Shown here: positions 47,395-58,664 of the stretch, one piece after another
Numbering within the stretch: position 1 is the stretch's first letter
How the letters are laid out: each line of letters begins with the position of its first letter
Position numbers and translations under genes: made by a program
Notes under the pieces: model-generated
Databases searched by the model: none
Seen by the model: only the letters and a program-made list of their open reading frames with translations
What the model was told of the DNA's origin: nothing
DNA from: Coffea arabica
Lineage: Eukaryota > Streptophyta > Magnoliopsida > Gentianales > Rubiaceae
NCBI RefSeq assembly: GCF_036785885.1
Contig: NC_092317.1
Span: forward strand, 9,798,501-9,862,500
DNA length: 64,000 bases
Reading direction: 5' to 3'

Positions 47395-47771
47395 ATTGCA
47401 GCGATCCGATTGGTAATTTTGGGTGTTTTGACACTGCTGCGCTGTTCCGCTCCAGATCACACGTTTCAATTGGAATGATTGGTTTTATCCGGAGAGGAAA
47501 ATTTGGGGGATGAAAGAGTAAAGCTTGAGAACAGGTAGGTTCTGGAGAAGGGCTTACAAATTTTTTGAAAAAAAGGCGCCTTAGTGGAGAGTTTCAGCAT
47601 TTTCTATTTTTTTTTTCAATCTGTTTCCAACCATTACGATGTCGTTATGGTTTCTTCTTTTTCTTTTTAATGACCATTCCTATTGCATGTCATATTAAGA
47701 TTGTATTATAACATTTTTCTAAAAGTGTCATAATAGATGTGTCATTAAAGACTATTTTTGTAGTAGTGGCA

Positions 47772-47872
47772 CTTGAGACAATGCTTGGTACATAATTTGG
47801 CTCTATGGAGAGTGAAACTGAGAATACAACAAAAGCTTCCTTGTATTGTTCTTGAGCTTCAAATGATTTACC
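47772..47872 (-). pseudogene. Captured TPR-protein C-terminal exon, proximal part
   Basis: An intron acceptor TTTGCAG precedes an exon starting at 47872 that reads GKSFEAQEQYKEAFVVFSVS, then LSIEPNYVPSIVS. This is a TPR motif followed by the start of the next helix. The inner CACTA element interrupts it at the GCA duplication. If the element and one GCA are removed, the frame runs on into GVLIKLGRQ at 44420 without a break. The protein is most like the NPG1/NPGR family. Earlier exons are not recognised to the right. Confidence 0.6.
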
Positions 47873-49052
47873 TGCAAATATAAACGCATCTTGTGATAAT
47901 CAGAGGATACGAATAAACGCATCTTACTTTTTTTTTTTAATTTTCGCAACTTCTTTTAAAATTATACATTATCTTACGTGTTCTGAATCGCTTATTAAAT
48001 GTTGTTATTTCTAGAATTGGTTAAGCGAAATCCCAGCTAACCACTTTGTCAGTCACTTTAATAAAGCAGGGGATTTAATTGAACAGAAAGAAAGAAGAAA
48101 AGTGCGGTAACACTTCCAATAAGGACACCATATCAATTTCCAAAAGACAAAAGTAAAAAGACTATAATTCAGAGTACAGAATAATTGCATTGGAACGCCC
48201 TCAGTTAACCTTTTCTGAAATGGCACTAACCAAACATGCATCAAAATAGTATGAACTTAGACAAAAGCAAATAATCATCTGCAACAGCAAAACAATGCAT
48301 ATGAGCTTCTTCATTTTCCCTTCATACAAATTAGAAAACAAAAGCCTAGTGCTTATCTTCTTTGTACGCAGCATTTGAGTTGCAAAAAATACTGCTGTTC
48401 ATTCTACATTTGCCAGCCCCTAGTATTATGCCAGGCTGTAATCATGTTGTGGATTATTTTCAATTTTAGCCAGAGGAAAAACAAACAAAATACATGTCCT
48501 TTTGCCCTACTAGTTTTGGGATATTATGCCAGTTATTTCTACTACTCTGACAGGCACTGCAATGCGTGCATTGGATTCTTCCACCTATAATAAGAAGCTC
48601 TAAAAAGTAGACAATAAGGGCTTTTGTCAGGATCTTTTCTTTAGCTATGGAGTACCATTATTTTGTAGTCTTTCTTTGTGGAGAAGTCAAGAATTGAACT
48701 CATGATCTCCAGAGCATAGAGCATGCATTGATTCCTTGGGCTATCAATCTCTTTTCCACGAGGACAGACTTTGCGACCACTAATAATAGCAACAGGGTCT
48801 AAAATTAGTCATTGGCACTTTCTGAGAAGGGGGACAAAAGTTATCCACCACCATGTTTTAGTACCTACAGTTTCAAGTAAAGAAATAATTAATTACTTAA
48901 CAAAATGCATATTCAAACTGGATGTGACATGTTTTAGTACCTGCAAAGGAGGAATATAAATTCCAGGTGCAAATGAGAATGAAGCAGTAACAAACCCAAG
49001 GAAAACGTACCCTTCTTGGCAATTGAAGGAAAGAACGAGATGGAGAAGCCCA
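47873..49052. other. Outer CACTA interior between cargo genes; no gene recognised
   Basis: The right half probably holds the promoter and leader of the small gene starting at 49053. The left half is intron sequence of the captured TPR gene. I see no further exon. Confidence 0.4.
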
Positions 49053-49625
49053 ATGGCCACCACCCCAGTGAGCTGGGAACCTGACGATGAGTGGGAACTC
49101 ATCAACGATGACGGTTTCGTCTACAAACACAGGAAACGTTCCCGTATCGACCTTCTTTCCTCCACTTCGGCATCGGGGCTACCGGATCCGGCCGTTGAAG
49201 AGCAGAACTGCCGGCAAAGGAAGAAAAGAGCTCTTCTCAAGCTCAAACACAAGTACCAACAAGAGATCGAACAGTGGGTACATTTGTCGAACACCTTGAA
49301 GGATATGCAGTAAAAATCCCCAATTGTTATTAGTCAGCAGCAAAAATATCGACAACCCAATGACGCTGCTACGTCGTCTGACCGAGTCACAACAACTTCC
49401 CCAGTCTCTCCGGAACAATCGTCAGACTCCGCTTGCTGACATCTTGTTGATGAACTTCTCTTGCAAGTGGCCCAAAAATCTATAATTGGAGATGTAGCAA
49501 GGCTGTGCGATGTGGCCGAAGGCTTGTGTAGCTCAAGAGAGGAGAATTTTACGAAATCCTTCACCGAGCTGCCGGTATGGACGTCGAAGCTGCATGAGCT
49601 AATGACGTCACTCTACAAATATTGA
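49053..49625 (+). pseudogene. Captured small plant gene of unknown function, two nonsense codons
   Basis: The frame from ATG 49053 to TGA 49625 spans 190 residues with two internal stops, TAA at 49311-49313 and TGA after DSAC at about 49440. It reads WEPDDEWELINDDGFVYKHR, a basic and probably helical block around RQRKKRALLKLKHKYQQEIE, a Ser/Thr-rich linker, and a C-terminal helical part with LVDELLLQVAQKSIIGDV and LHELMTSLYKY. The DEWEL.NDDGFVYKRK-type start recalls a small conserved plant protein family without assigned function; I cannot name it. It lies opposite in strand to the TPR and V-ATPase cargo of the same nested element. The frame is otherwise open, so it decayed recently. Confidence 0.65.
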
Positions 49626-50319
49626 TTTAGTTCAGGAGTAAAATGTCTTTTTAAAGTTCCTTGTTCTACTCCATTACAGACTTCTCTGCTATCCAGGAAG
49701 GCCGAAAGGAGGGAGATGACCAAGAAACCCTTGGGTTGGGCACTTGTCTATAGCTGCTCTTTTGGATGGAAGAAATACGACCAAAAACGCCATGCCATGG
49801 GCCTTCTCACTCCAGAAATTATGTGAAATTTTAAAAAGATTCGAGATGTAATTCATGTATAATATGACTGGTTTGATTGCTCTCTTTTCTGGGTTAAAAA
49901 AAAAAAAGAAAAGAACGAGAAGAAAGAGAAGAATATGGAATAATTTAAATGAGAATGAAAAACGAAGGATGCGATGAGGGATTGGAGATTGGAGAGCCAG
50001 AGGAAGAAAGGAGAGCAAGAGCGGCGGAGGAGAAAACAAGAGGTGAACTTGTGTTTGCCCTACTTAGGGAAGAGAAGAAAAAGAAACACGTGCACCTCAC
50101 ATGAGTATGACGAAAAACTTGTGAACAATAACATTTTTTCAAGTGTCATGTTAGGTAGTTTAAAAGCACATTATTATTCTTATATCAGATAAAATAAAAA
50201 AATTAAAGTATATATTATTGAGTTGATAATAAGTGTCATAATAGAGGTACTATAATGACAAAAACCAACAAGTGTCTTTATAGACATGTCAGGAAAGGCC
50301 ATTTTTTATTGTAGTGATT

Positions 50320-52088
50320 TGACGGACTTTTTTTTTGGTATATTTTGAGAAATTAACCCTAAACACCCAGTATTTGGATCGAGTCAGAGTTTGGCTAAGC
50401 CAATGACAATTTGTTTATCCCGCAATTGGTGGTCTATTAGTCAATTTCTTTGAGATTATTGAAGCCATAACCATCCTAAACATAAACTATTACTAGCGCC
50501 TTCTTGACCAATCCTTGAGTTTTTCATCACTAAAAATATTTCGGAGAGGTAAAAGAAATCACAGATGCATGTGCCTGCACTAATTTACATTTTGGGTGGC
50601 TTCTTTTATGCTAATATGATTTAGTTAAATTGTTTGGTAATTAGTTTATACGTAATCTTTTTTTCAAACATGTAACCTCGAATAAATTCATTTCCAACTT
50701 GATTTTTGACTAAGCAACAAAGATAGCGAATGTAGTCACTAAAAATTCTGCAAATTGAAATGAGAGTATACACAAATCAAATCAAATCAAACTTTTAACT
50801 TTGATTCTGAAGTTCAGATACAAATTTGAATAACTTGAATCATATACGAGTTTTAAATTTGAGTTCAAATTTGATTTAACATTGTATTTGATATGATCAA
50901 ACTCAGATTCGAAAGCTAAAATTCATTTTATTTACTTATTTTTAATATAAAACTTTTCTATATCAAAATAATAAAAAATATTTAAAAATATAAACAAATT
51001 ATTCGATCCTTAACAAGCTAAATACTTGCAAGTTCAAAATCAATTCAATACTTCAATAGAATCCTAATTATCTTTCAAATTCAATCTTGAGCTCGCTAAA
51101 AATTGAATTCAAATTGAGGCCTAACTGTTTATTAAGGGCTTGATTCATTTATAACCCTAGTGTGGACTGTACAAGAATTTTAATCACAAGACTTACCAAC
51201 AAATTTACGAGAACTGGATTTCATATAATCTTCGCATTCATGATCATAAGCTCATAGTTGGTGAGTACATTGTTTGAAAAGAAAAACTAATAAATTGCAT
51301 GCTTAGAGTTTTTAGATACACCCGAACTAAACTACAAAAGAAACATATATCATAACTATGCATACACCAAAACTCACAATGAATCCTCACAATTATCATT
51401 TATTTTAGTTCCGCAATTCACACACTCATCGGTATGAATTAAAACCCCATATGCAAGTGATTCAAAAGCTATTTATGAGGCCATCTTGAAATAATGTACC
51501 TTAGCAAGCTTCTATTTTATTACTTTTGGTGTCAATAATTAAAAGCTAAACATTTTAACTATTCTTCTTTTTCCATTTTTTCCACGTGAAAAAATAGTGA
51601 CGTGACTACTATATTGATACGGAAAAATCAACTGTTAATGTTTCATAAGACTTTTCGTGAATTGATAATAAGTTCACACCCCCTCTCTTCTTGATTTAGA
51701 TTTGCAATACCTAATTTTAATAGTACAAGCCATATATGCACAGATTTAGATACAGTATAGATGACCGTAGGTTTTAGCCACCCCAAGGAAATTTTATAAA
51801 CAATTTTGTAAGGGTCCAAGTCTCTTGCTTTAGACTTGGACTATTAGTAAACCATTAATCGATTTTGCAGAAAAACACTGGCAATTTTTATCCTTGATAT
51901 GCTTATAATGTTCATATTACTTCTGTCAAAGTTATCCAGTCCAAAACATACTGGAATTTTAGGCACTACGCCACCCTATGGATTATCTTGGTCCATGTTT
52001 CTATTACTCCCCTTTGTGGTGCCCAGAAAAGGTTATTCATGGCTAGGTTATTAATATAATAGGCGAGCTAGTCCGGAAAAAGAGATCG
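50320..52088. other. No gene seen; AT-rich intergenic DNA
   Basis: I see only short chance frames and low-complexity AT-rich stretches. No transposon ends are recognised before 52089. Confidence 0.4.
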
Positions 52089-52326
52089 TATTGGATTAGC
52101 TGTTTTTGAAAAACTTTGCTGTAGCAGAGTTTTTAGAATATATTTTGGAATATTTTTAGAAAATATTTTGGGATATTTAAGAGTAGAAGAGTTTTTAGAA
52201 TATATTTTGAGATATTTTTTAAAATTTTTAAAAAATTTAAACTAATTTTTAGATTACCTTTTAGAATACTTTTTAAAAATTTTTATTGTATTTGAAAAAC
52301 ACTCCAAAAACAGGGGATCCAAACAG
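52089..52326. repeat. Short dispersed AT-rich MITE-like repeat, copy A
   Basis: The segment starts TTGGATTAGCTGTTTTTGAA and ends with the roughly inverse CAAAAACAGGGGATCCAAAC. Its interior is rich in GAATATATTTTG and AGAGTTTTTAGAAT units. A second copy lies at 61141-61380. Confidence 0.6.
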
Positions 52327-52350
52327 AGCTATCTTTAAGAGCTTGGAAAC

Positions 52351-55300
52351 TAGGGGTGAGCAAACGGTACAAATTCGGTAATTCGGTTAGTTGAATTCGG
52401 TGAATTCGGTTATTTGACTTATAGAAATCTAAACCGCTTTTAATTTCGAATTGACTATAACCGAATTCATTTCGCAACTGATTTCGAATTCAAAAATGGT
52501 AATGAATTCGTGACAGGATTTTAATATACGTACAAGTTAAAAAAAAAACTGAATTACACCCGTTCACTATAAGTATACATGTTAACTAATAGTTTAGGGT
52601 ATATATCGGGTCGATCCCACAGGGAAGAGTGAACAATTATCGGTATTACTAAAGCTTCTCTATTATTTAGACTATCAATGAATTATAACAAATTTAACCT
52701 ACTGAAATTATACAAAATGACAAATAAAAACTACTTAGGTTGTGGTATCCCTAACTACTCATGCAAGTGCTATATTTGGATCATTTAGTACTACATCTAG
52801 GTTAGTTATGGTGTAATTTCCTTATGCATTTGAATCCTCCTTTCATAGTGAATCAATTACACTTAAAACTAATCCATACCTGTTCTCATGATTTTGAAAT
52901 TAGCTACAAGTTCATTTCTTCAGTAAAATTACATGAAATAAATCACTAAAAACCACATAGGTGCACCTCTACTTTCGTGAGTGTACTCCCTATGTTTAGC
53001 ACTTCTTGAACTAGTGTTAAATCTCAATTTTCATTGCAGAAACAACACCTTAGATAATCACAATCAATGGTACCAGATTAATCATGATTTAAAGAGCCAA
53101 AGTGCTAAATAACTTGCTCAAATCATAGCAATCAAATAACCAAATAATAAGCACTAACAATTATAGAAAGTTCAACCAAACCCAAGGCATAAACTTTAGA
53201 GACACATATTGAACACAAAATCCAGAACTTGCATATTAACTATACTTAAGAATCTGATACAAAAGATAAAGAGTTGGAAAAGAGATAACCCATGTCATTT
53301 GAGTTTCAACTCCTTCTTCTTCATCTCCATCTTCATCCTATTCTAGTCAATCTACAAGAATGGATGAACTATACTAGTCTCCACTAAACTAATCTAACAC
53401 TCAGAAGATGAAAGAGCTACATTTCTACACTCCAAGCTTTCTCCCGTATCTCTCTCTATTCTCCCTTCAATCTTGCAAGCTTTGACTATATCAAGGTGAA
53501 AGTTGGTCAAGAAGTGAGGTTTACACCTCCCTTTTACAGCTGGGAATGTTTCTCACATGTCTAGCATCACATGTGACTTAGTGGAGGTGAAATTGAGTTT
53601 TCCGCGTAAAGAGCAGACTTCTCTGACCACAATCCGGCCACAAATCCGGCCAAGTTCCGGCCGGATTGCTACAGTGACATTTTGGTGCACTGTTGTTCAA
53701 TTTCCAGCTCTGCTCTAATTTTGCATCAACTTCAAGTGAACTTTTCTTGATGATAAAAGCTGATTTAGCTCTTGACCAAAACATAAAACTTGTAGCCCTT
53801 TGAGTTAACTTTCCAATGCATCAAGAATCACCTCATTTGGATTTGTGTAGGCTGATAAATGACCGAAATACCCTTGACTGCTCACTGCCCTGTTTCAGCT
53901 TCGACCAATAGAAATTAGCTACTGTAATTCGGCTTTTTGACCTAGAAAACCTTCAAACTGGATTCAGATGTCTTCATCAAAGTTGTAGATCTATCTCTTA
54001 TCTTCAAATTGGTTTAATAATCATCTCAATCCGATCATTGTAGCTCAAGCTATAGCCAAAATACGAAAATGTGTCAAAACTGTCAAAATGCACAAAATCC
54101 AAGTAAAAAGTGATAAAAACCTCATTTAACCACTTAAAAGCATTTTTCACCAATTATAGCCAAAATGATTTATTTTCTTCCAATAATATACCCAAAGTGA
54201 CTAAAAATAATATAAAAAGTCATACAATTATTACTTAAATTAGTCACTTATCAATTCGGTCTAACCGAATTCATTTATTAAAAAAAAAAACTGATGAGAT
54301 AACCCTGTTATGGTCCTGAAGGAAGTGATTGTGTAATTTTTAATTTACAAATTAGGGCTCCTAAATTATAATACGTTCATTATGCTCTTCAATAATTTAA
54401 AAATTATTATTGATTTGATCCCCAAACTTATTCATAATTTAACACATTACTTATGTTCTAATCATTTTGTGGTTTAATTGGCATTTATTTGATCACTTAT
54501 ACCTAGAATCCTTAGTCTATGATTTAAGAAACACATAAAAAGTGATTAATTTAAACTAGAATATACCTTCGACTGTATAATGATTAGTAATAATTTATGA
54601 ATTTATAATTTGCCATGATTAATAATAAGTAATGTTAGTTACAAACTTACAAATTACAATGATTAGTGATAAGTTATATTAGTTACAAACTTATAATTTA
54701 TTTCAAATCAAAATAAAACTTATTTAGTTACATATGTTATTGTGAAAGTCAATACACTAGTACATTGATTTGCAATTCATATGCATTCACTTACACTGCT
54801 TAGTTGTCTTGTCTATACTTAAAGCCTTAAGATTAGTGAATAGAGAATATGAATTTTTATGTTAAATATGTAATGTAAATTTAGAGCATACTAATACTTG
54901 CAAATTATAGGTTACGCATTCAAATATTCAATAATTCAAATATAAATGATGTATCAAATTACCAATATCTAAATTCTAATTACTAATTATGTTTATTGTT
55001 TAGTATTTAGTATTATACATATATGTTATAATTATTATCTAATTCTAGTCATATTACTCATGTATAAAATAATAAGTATTATAGTTATGTTATATTATTA
55101 TGTATTACTATATATTTGTATTATTATAGTCATATAACAATTAACAAATACTAAAATATATTGCATATTATTATTATAAGTACATGATTATTATTAATAG
55201 CATTTACCTATATAATATAATAATATATTAGTAGTATATACTAATACTAAATAGCATTTATCTATATATTATATAATTTTATAAACTAATTTGGTATTCG

Positions 55301-55512
55301 AATGTTGTAATGCGGTACCCTATTTCATTTTACCGAATTTGAATGCGAAATCGGTTATTACCAAATTCATAATCTCATTACCTATTTCATACCATATTAG
55401 AATTTGGTACGTACCGAATTTGTACCAAATTACCAAATATCCGATTTCAAATTACCAAATTGAATTTGAATTGGATTATAAATTCGATGTGTGCCGAATT
55501 TGCTCACCCCTA
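52351..55512. mobile_element. Non-autonomous hAT element, 3.2 kb, with nested solo LTR
   Basis: The left end TAGGGGTGAGCAAACGG and the inverse of the right end TAGGGGTGAGCAAATTCGG match as hAT terminal repeats. The flanks TTGGAAAC (52343-52350) and TTGGAAAC (55513-55520) form a perfect 8-bp duplication. Many ACCGAATT/AATTCGGT units fill both subterminal zones. No transposase is present. A solo LTR (52511-54253) sits inside, so the hAT itself is about 1.4 kb. Confidence 0.93.
52511..54253. repeat. Solo LTR, 1743 bp, inside the hAT element
   Basis: It starts TGACAGG and ends TTATCA, like the LTRs of the gag-only element at 28.8-38.6 kb. It also shares a GGGTCGATCCCACAGGGA-type block with them (GGGTCGAATCCACAGAGA there). 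The flanks ATTCG (52506-52510) and ATTCG (54254-54258) form a perfect 5-bp duplication. With no internal region, it is the product of LTR-LTR recombination. It is a longer and different family member from the full element. Confidence 0.88.
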
Positions 55513-55520
55513 TTGGAAAC

Positions 55521-57514
55521 TATTCCAATAACCAATCACTACAGCCATTATTTTCCCGTCACTAGGGGGAAGACGTTAATACCAGAGCTATAGATACAGG
55601 GATGTTTATCGTTTGATGTAAATTTGGTAACATGGTAATTAATCCCGATCAGCAAAATCCACTCTTGGCTAGAGTTAGTATTTTAGCATCTTTGCCTAAT
55701 AAAAAGTTTAAAGATCTAAGCTAAAAGCAAATGAAAGCATTAACAAATTGATTTTTTTTGGTCAAAATCAAAATCTAAAATAGTATATGCTTCTCCTTGT
55801 GTTGCCCATTCTACTAATTTGGAAGTCCGTCAGAAGAAAGAATTTCTGTTCTGGTTTATTTTGGAACTCCAACTAATTGTGGTACACTCTCCGTCAGGTA
55901 TTGGGAATTCTCTTAATGTGATAAAATCCGTCACCACTTAGGGTGTTAACAAGAAAAGATAATCAAATAAAAAAGCCGGTAACTTGGAGAACTGAATTGG
56001 TTCAAATAAACAAATAGGGTAATCAATTCAACATTTTGAAAATGGTTAGGCTACCCAAACCTATTTGAATAGGTCAGGGAATGGCTTCTGATTTTTGAAA
56101 ATCGCTTTTATCCGAGCCTATCCACATATGTATAAGTTGGTTAAACCTCGAGTAGGAACCATTTAGTCAATCACCATTAGTAAATCAAGTTAGGAAGCCC
56201 ATTACACATTTATATTTATTTATTTATTTTTGGCTGTGAACATAACAAGTAGTTAATTTACCTAACCTCCCCAATTCTTACATTCACCGCCACTAATTCC
56301 ATTCACTCTACTGGCTCTTGTTTCTTTGCCTCCTCCAAATTTTCTTTTCTTTGCTCATAAAGTTTGCATGCTTTTTCACTATACTCATTTTTGTTTTTCC
56401 AAATTTTAAAGCTTTTATACTTGGTTGTGGACGAACCTATTTGCATTACTGAAATACGAGTTTATAGTGTTTTAGGAAGTGAAGAAGGTAAAAACAAATG
56501 TTCGAAGCATTCAGTATTTTAATTATGTAATGTGTCTTGATCATGTATTATTTGTGGGATAAAACTTGTAAGGTGTAAAACTCGATGGACCAAACCTTAC
56601 TTGGAACTTGCAGAGTTAAAAAAACTGAGAGTAGTCGACAACTATAATGCAGGCAGAAGGTTTAGTTGAAAATCGATGCCATTCAGATGTCATGCACCTA
56701 GATAATATGTAAAGAACATGTTCTGTATTAACTCATTATCGCAAACAGCAGGTGATTTATATATCAAACTACGGAGTTTTTCTTAATAACTCAAATGTAA
56801 GTCAATTATTTTCCAGTAAAATTGTTTATGGTTCGGAAATTTGTCCTAATGCCGCCATGGTAATTTTCTACATATAGTGAACTCCAAAGCAAATCAGGCG
56901 ATAAACTTAAGAATGAACGGCCAACATAATACTTGGTGCACAATAAGTCGACCAAGTTCCTTGAAACTAATGTTGAGATGGAGTAAATAAAGTCATTAAC
57001 AACCCTTTAGGTTGAAGGTAAAATGGGGAGAAGAGGGACCCAAAAGAAATAAAACGAAGGGAGTGGAATTATACATCTATAGCATGAACAAAAGTAAGAA
57101 CTGGAAGGTGAGCATTTAGGTTTTTTCTTATTTGGTCCATGTAAAAGAAGATATGAATTGATGACTTTGCCCCTCCATAAGCTAGTGAGTAAAAAGCAAA
57201 TTGGTCCAACAATCAAAGTACGACATTGTTCCACGTAGAGGTGCCAAATTAGTTTAATTACAAAAGTTAAGGGATAATATTATCCTAAATTAAAGTTGAA
57301 GAACCAAAAATGGTCCCGTAAAAAAGTTGGAAGATGATTTCGATCATTTGCCAAAAAAAAAAAAAAAAAATCAATTGAAAGGAGCGCAAATGTAACATCT
57401 ATTGCATGAAGAAAGATATGAAATTGAACATCTATTGATGCATGCATTACCAGCACCGCAACTCTGAAGATGGAAACTTCTATTTAAGCTGAATTATCAT
57501 CATCATCATTATTA
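55521..57514. other. No gene seen
   Basis: AT-rich intergenic DNA. The minus-strand frame at 57007-57234 has no recognisable similarity. An A-run of about 18 lies at 57352-57369. Confidence 0.4.
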
Positions 57515-57987
57515 GGGCAAATTACATTTTACCCCCTGTGGTTTAACATTTTTTTTACATAATCCTCCTTTGGTTTCAAAAGCTATACATAATCCTCTCA
57601 TGGTTTGGATTGAAGTATCAAAGTGATGGAAATAGTCATTCATAACGGAACTTCTAAAAATGTCAAAATTACCCTTATAAATACATGACACACTAACCCC
57701 GTATGATTTTTATATTTTACCATATAACCCCCTTATGGTTTAATTATTTTACCATATAACCCCTTATAATTTTTAAAATATACACATAACTCCCCTTGGT
57801 TAATAAATAATTTTCAACTTTATATAAGGGTATTTTTGATATTTTAGGTGACTCCGTTACAAATGATCATTCTCGTCACTTTGACACTTTAATCCAAATC
57901 ATGAGAGAGTTATGTATAGCTTTTGAAACCATAGGGGAGTTATGTAAAAAAAGGTTAAATCATAGGGGGGTAAAATGGAATTTGCCC
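57515..57987. mobile_element. Mutator-type MITE, 473 bp
   Basis: The left end reads GGGCAAATTACATTTTACCC and the right end is its approximate inverse (GGGTAAAATGGAATTTGCCC). Long inverted similarity continues inward (GGTTTCAAAAGCTATACATA against TATGTATAGCTTTTGAAACC). The 9-base flanks TCATTATTA (57506-57514 and 57988-57996) are identical, as for Mutator-like elements. Confidence 0.88.
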
Positions 57988-57996
57988 TCATTATTA

Positions 57997-58119
57997 TTGT
58001 TATTTAGGTAAGCTGAATTATTATATCACCAAATTGTCACCATGTTAAGCTGCATTATTATATATATCACCAAACTGGAGTTGCAACAGCAAGAAGAGGA
58101 ACTTTTTTGTGAATTATTA
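57997..58119. other. Short intergenic spacer
   Basis: Nothing recognisable lies between the MITE and P450 remnant 4. Confidence 0.4.
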
Positions 58120-58664
58120 AACCATGCATTCAGTCATGTCCAAATCTGTGCCCTTAGCTCCATCAGACAAATAACTTAAGCATAAGATTAGCTAAAACAT
58201 GCTCATCTGTAGCCATCGCGAAAGAGATTCCAGGACAACCGCTTCTTCCGGCTCCAAATGGAATCAATTGAAAGTCATGACCTCTGAAATCAATGCCAGA
58301 ATTCAAGAATCTCAGGCCTAAACTCATCTGGTTCTTCCCAGAATGAAGGGTGTCTTCCAATGGCAAAAGCATTGGTAATGATCACAGTTCCAGCTGAAAT
58401 GTCAAAGTCCATTACTTTAGCGTCGTCGATTGCCTGGCGCGGGACCAGTAAGGGTATCGGCAGATATAAACGCAGTGTTTCTTTAAGCACTGATTTCAAA
58501 TACTTCATCTTTTCCAAATCCTCATCAGTGATCTCTGGTCTGCCACCAGCAATTCCTCTCACCTCCGTTTGTAGATCCTTCATCGCTTTTGGGTGCCTTA
58601 AAAGCTCTGTCATTGCCCATTCTAGCACGGTATAGGTAGTTTCCGTTCCACCAGCGACAATGTC
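58120..58664 (-). pseudogene. P450 remnant 4: CYP71A-like exon 2, frameshifted
   Basis: Exon 2 begins at 58664 after a TTTAG acceptor and reads DIVAGGTETTYTVLEWAM (I-helix), KETLRLYLPIPLL (ExxR) and [10 protein letters not shown] two-base loss near 58310 removes the start of the PERF motif and shifts the frame. The new frame gives LNSGIDFRG and the heme loop [10 protein letters not shown]. There the conserved arginine two before the cysteine is serine. A further small deletion near 58168 breaks the C-terminus, whose remains (DLDMTECM) are visible in another frame down to about 58120. No exon 1 is found to the right within the window. It is a pseudogene. Confidence 0.92.

Larger units (their letters stand above)
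44421..47768. mobile_element. Inner CACTA element carrying a V-ATPase subunit c gene copy
   Basis: The left end reads CACTACTACAAAAGTGTCC and the inverse of the right end CACTACTACAAAAATAGTC. The 3-base flanks are GCA on both sides (44418-44420 and 47769-47771). Subterminal ATGACACTTT and AAGTGTCA motifs occur near both ends, as in the outer element, so the two belong to related families. No transposase is present. The cargo is a three-exon V-ATPase proteolipid gene with introns on the minus strand, spanning 45287-47287. Retained introns show capture at DNA level rather than from processed mRNA. Confidence 0.94.
43628..50316. mobile_element. Outer CACTA element carrying plant gene pieces (Pack-CACTA type)
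   Basis: The left end reads CACTACAATAAAAATGACC and the inverse of the right end CACTACAATAAAAAATGGCC. The 3-base flanks are ATT (43625-43627) and ATT (50317-50319). AAGTGTCA-type motifs repeat inside both ends. There is no transposase. The cargo is the last exon of a TPR protein (split), a small unknown gene, and a second CACTA element (44421-47768) with its own cargo. Without the inner element it would be about 3.3 kb. CACTA elements that transport host gene fragments are known; the combination here is unusual. Confidence 0.92.

Noticed and set aside
48650..48800. Segment around GAATTGAACTCATGATCTCC that faintly resembles a tRNA or SINE
   Set aside because: No pair of A and B boxes at proper spacing and no target duplication could be found.
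50096..50150. Weak similarity of GACGAAAAACTTGTGAACAATAAC to 5325-5350 near the RPA-like gene
   Set aside because: Only about 25 bases with mismatches. Not enough to claim a shared promoter or element.
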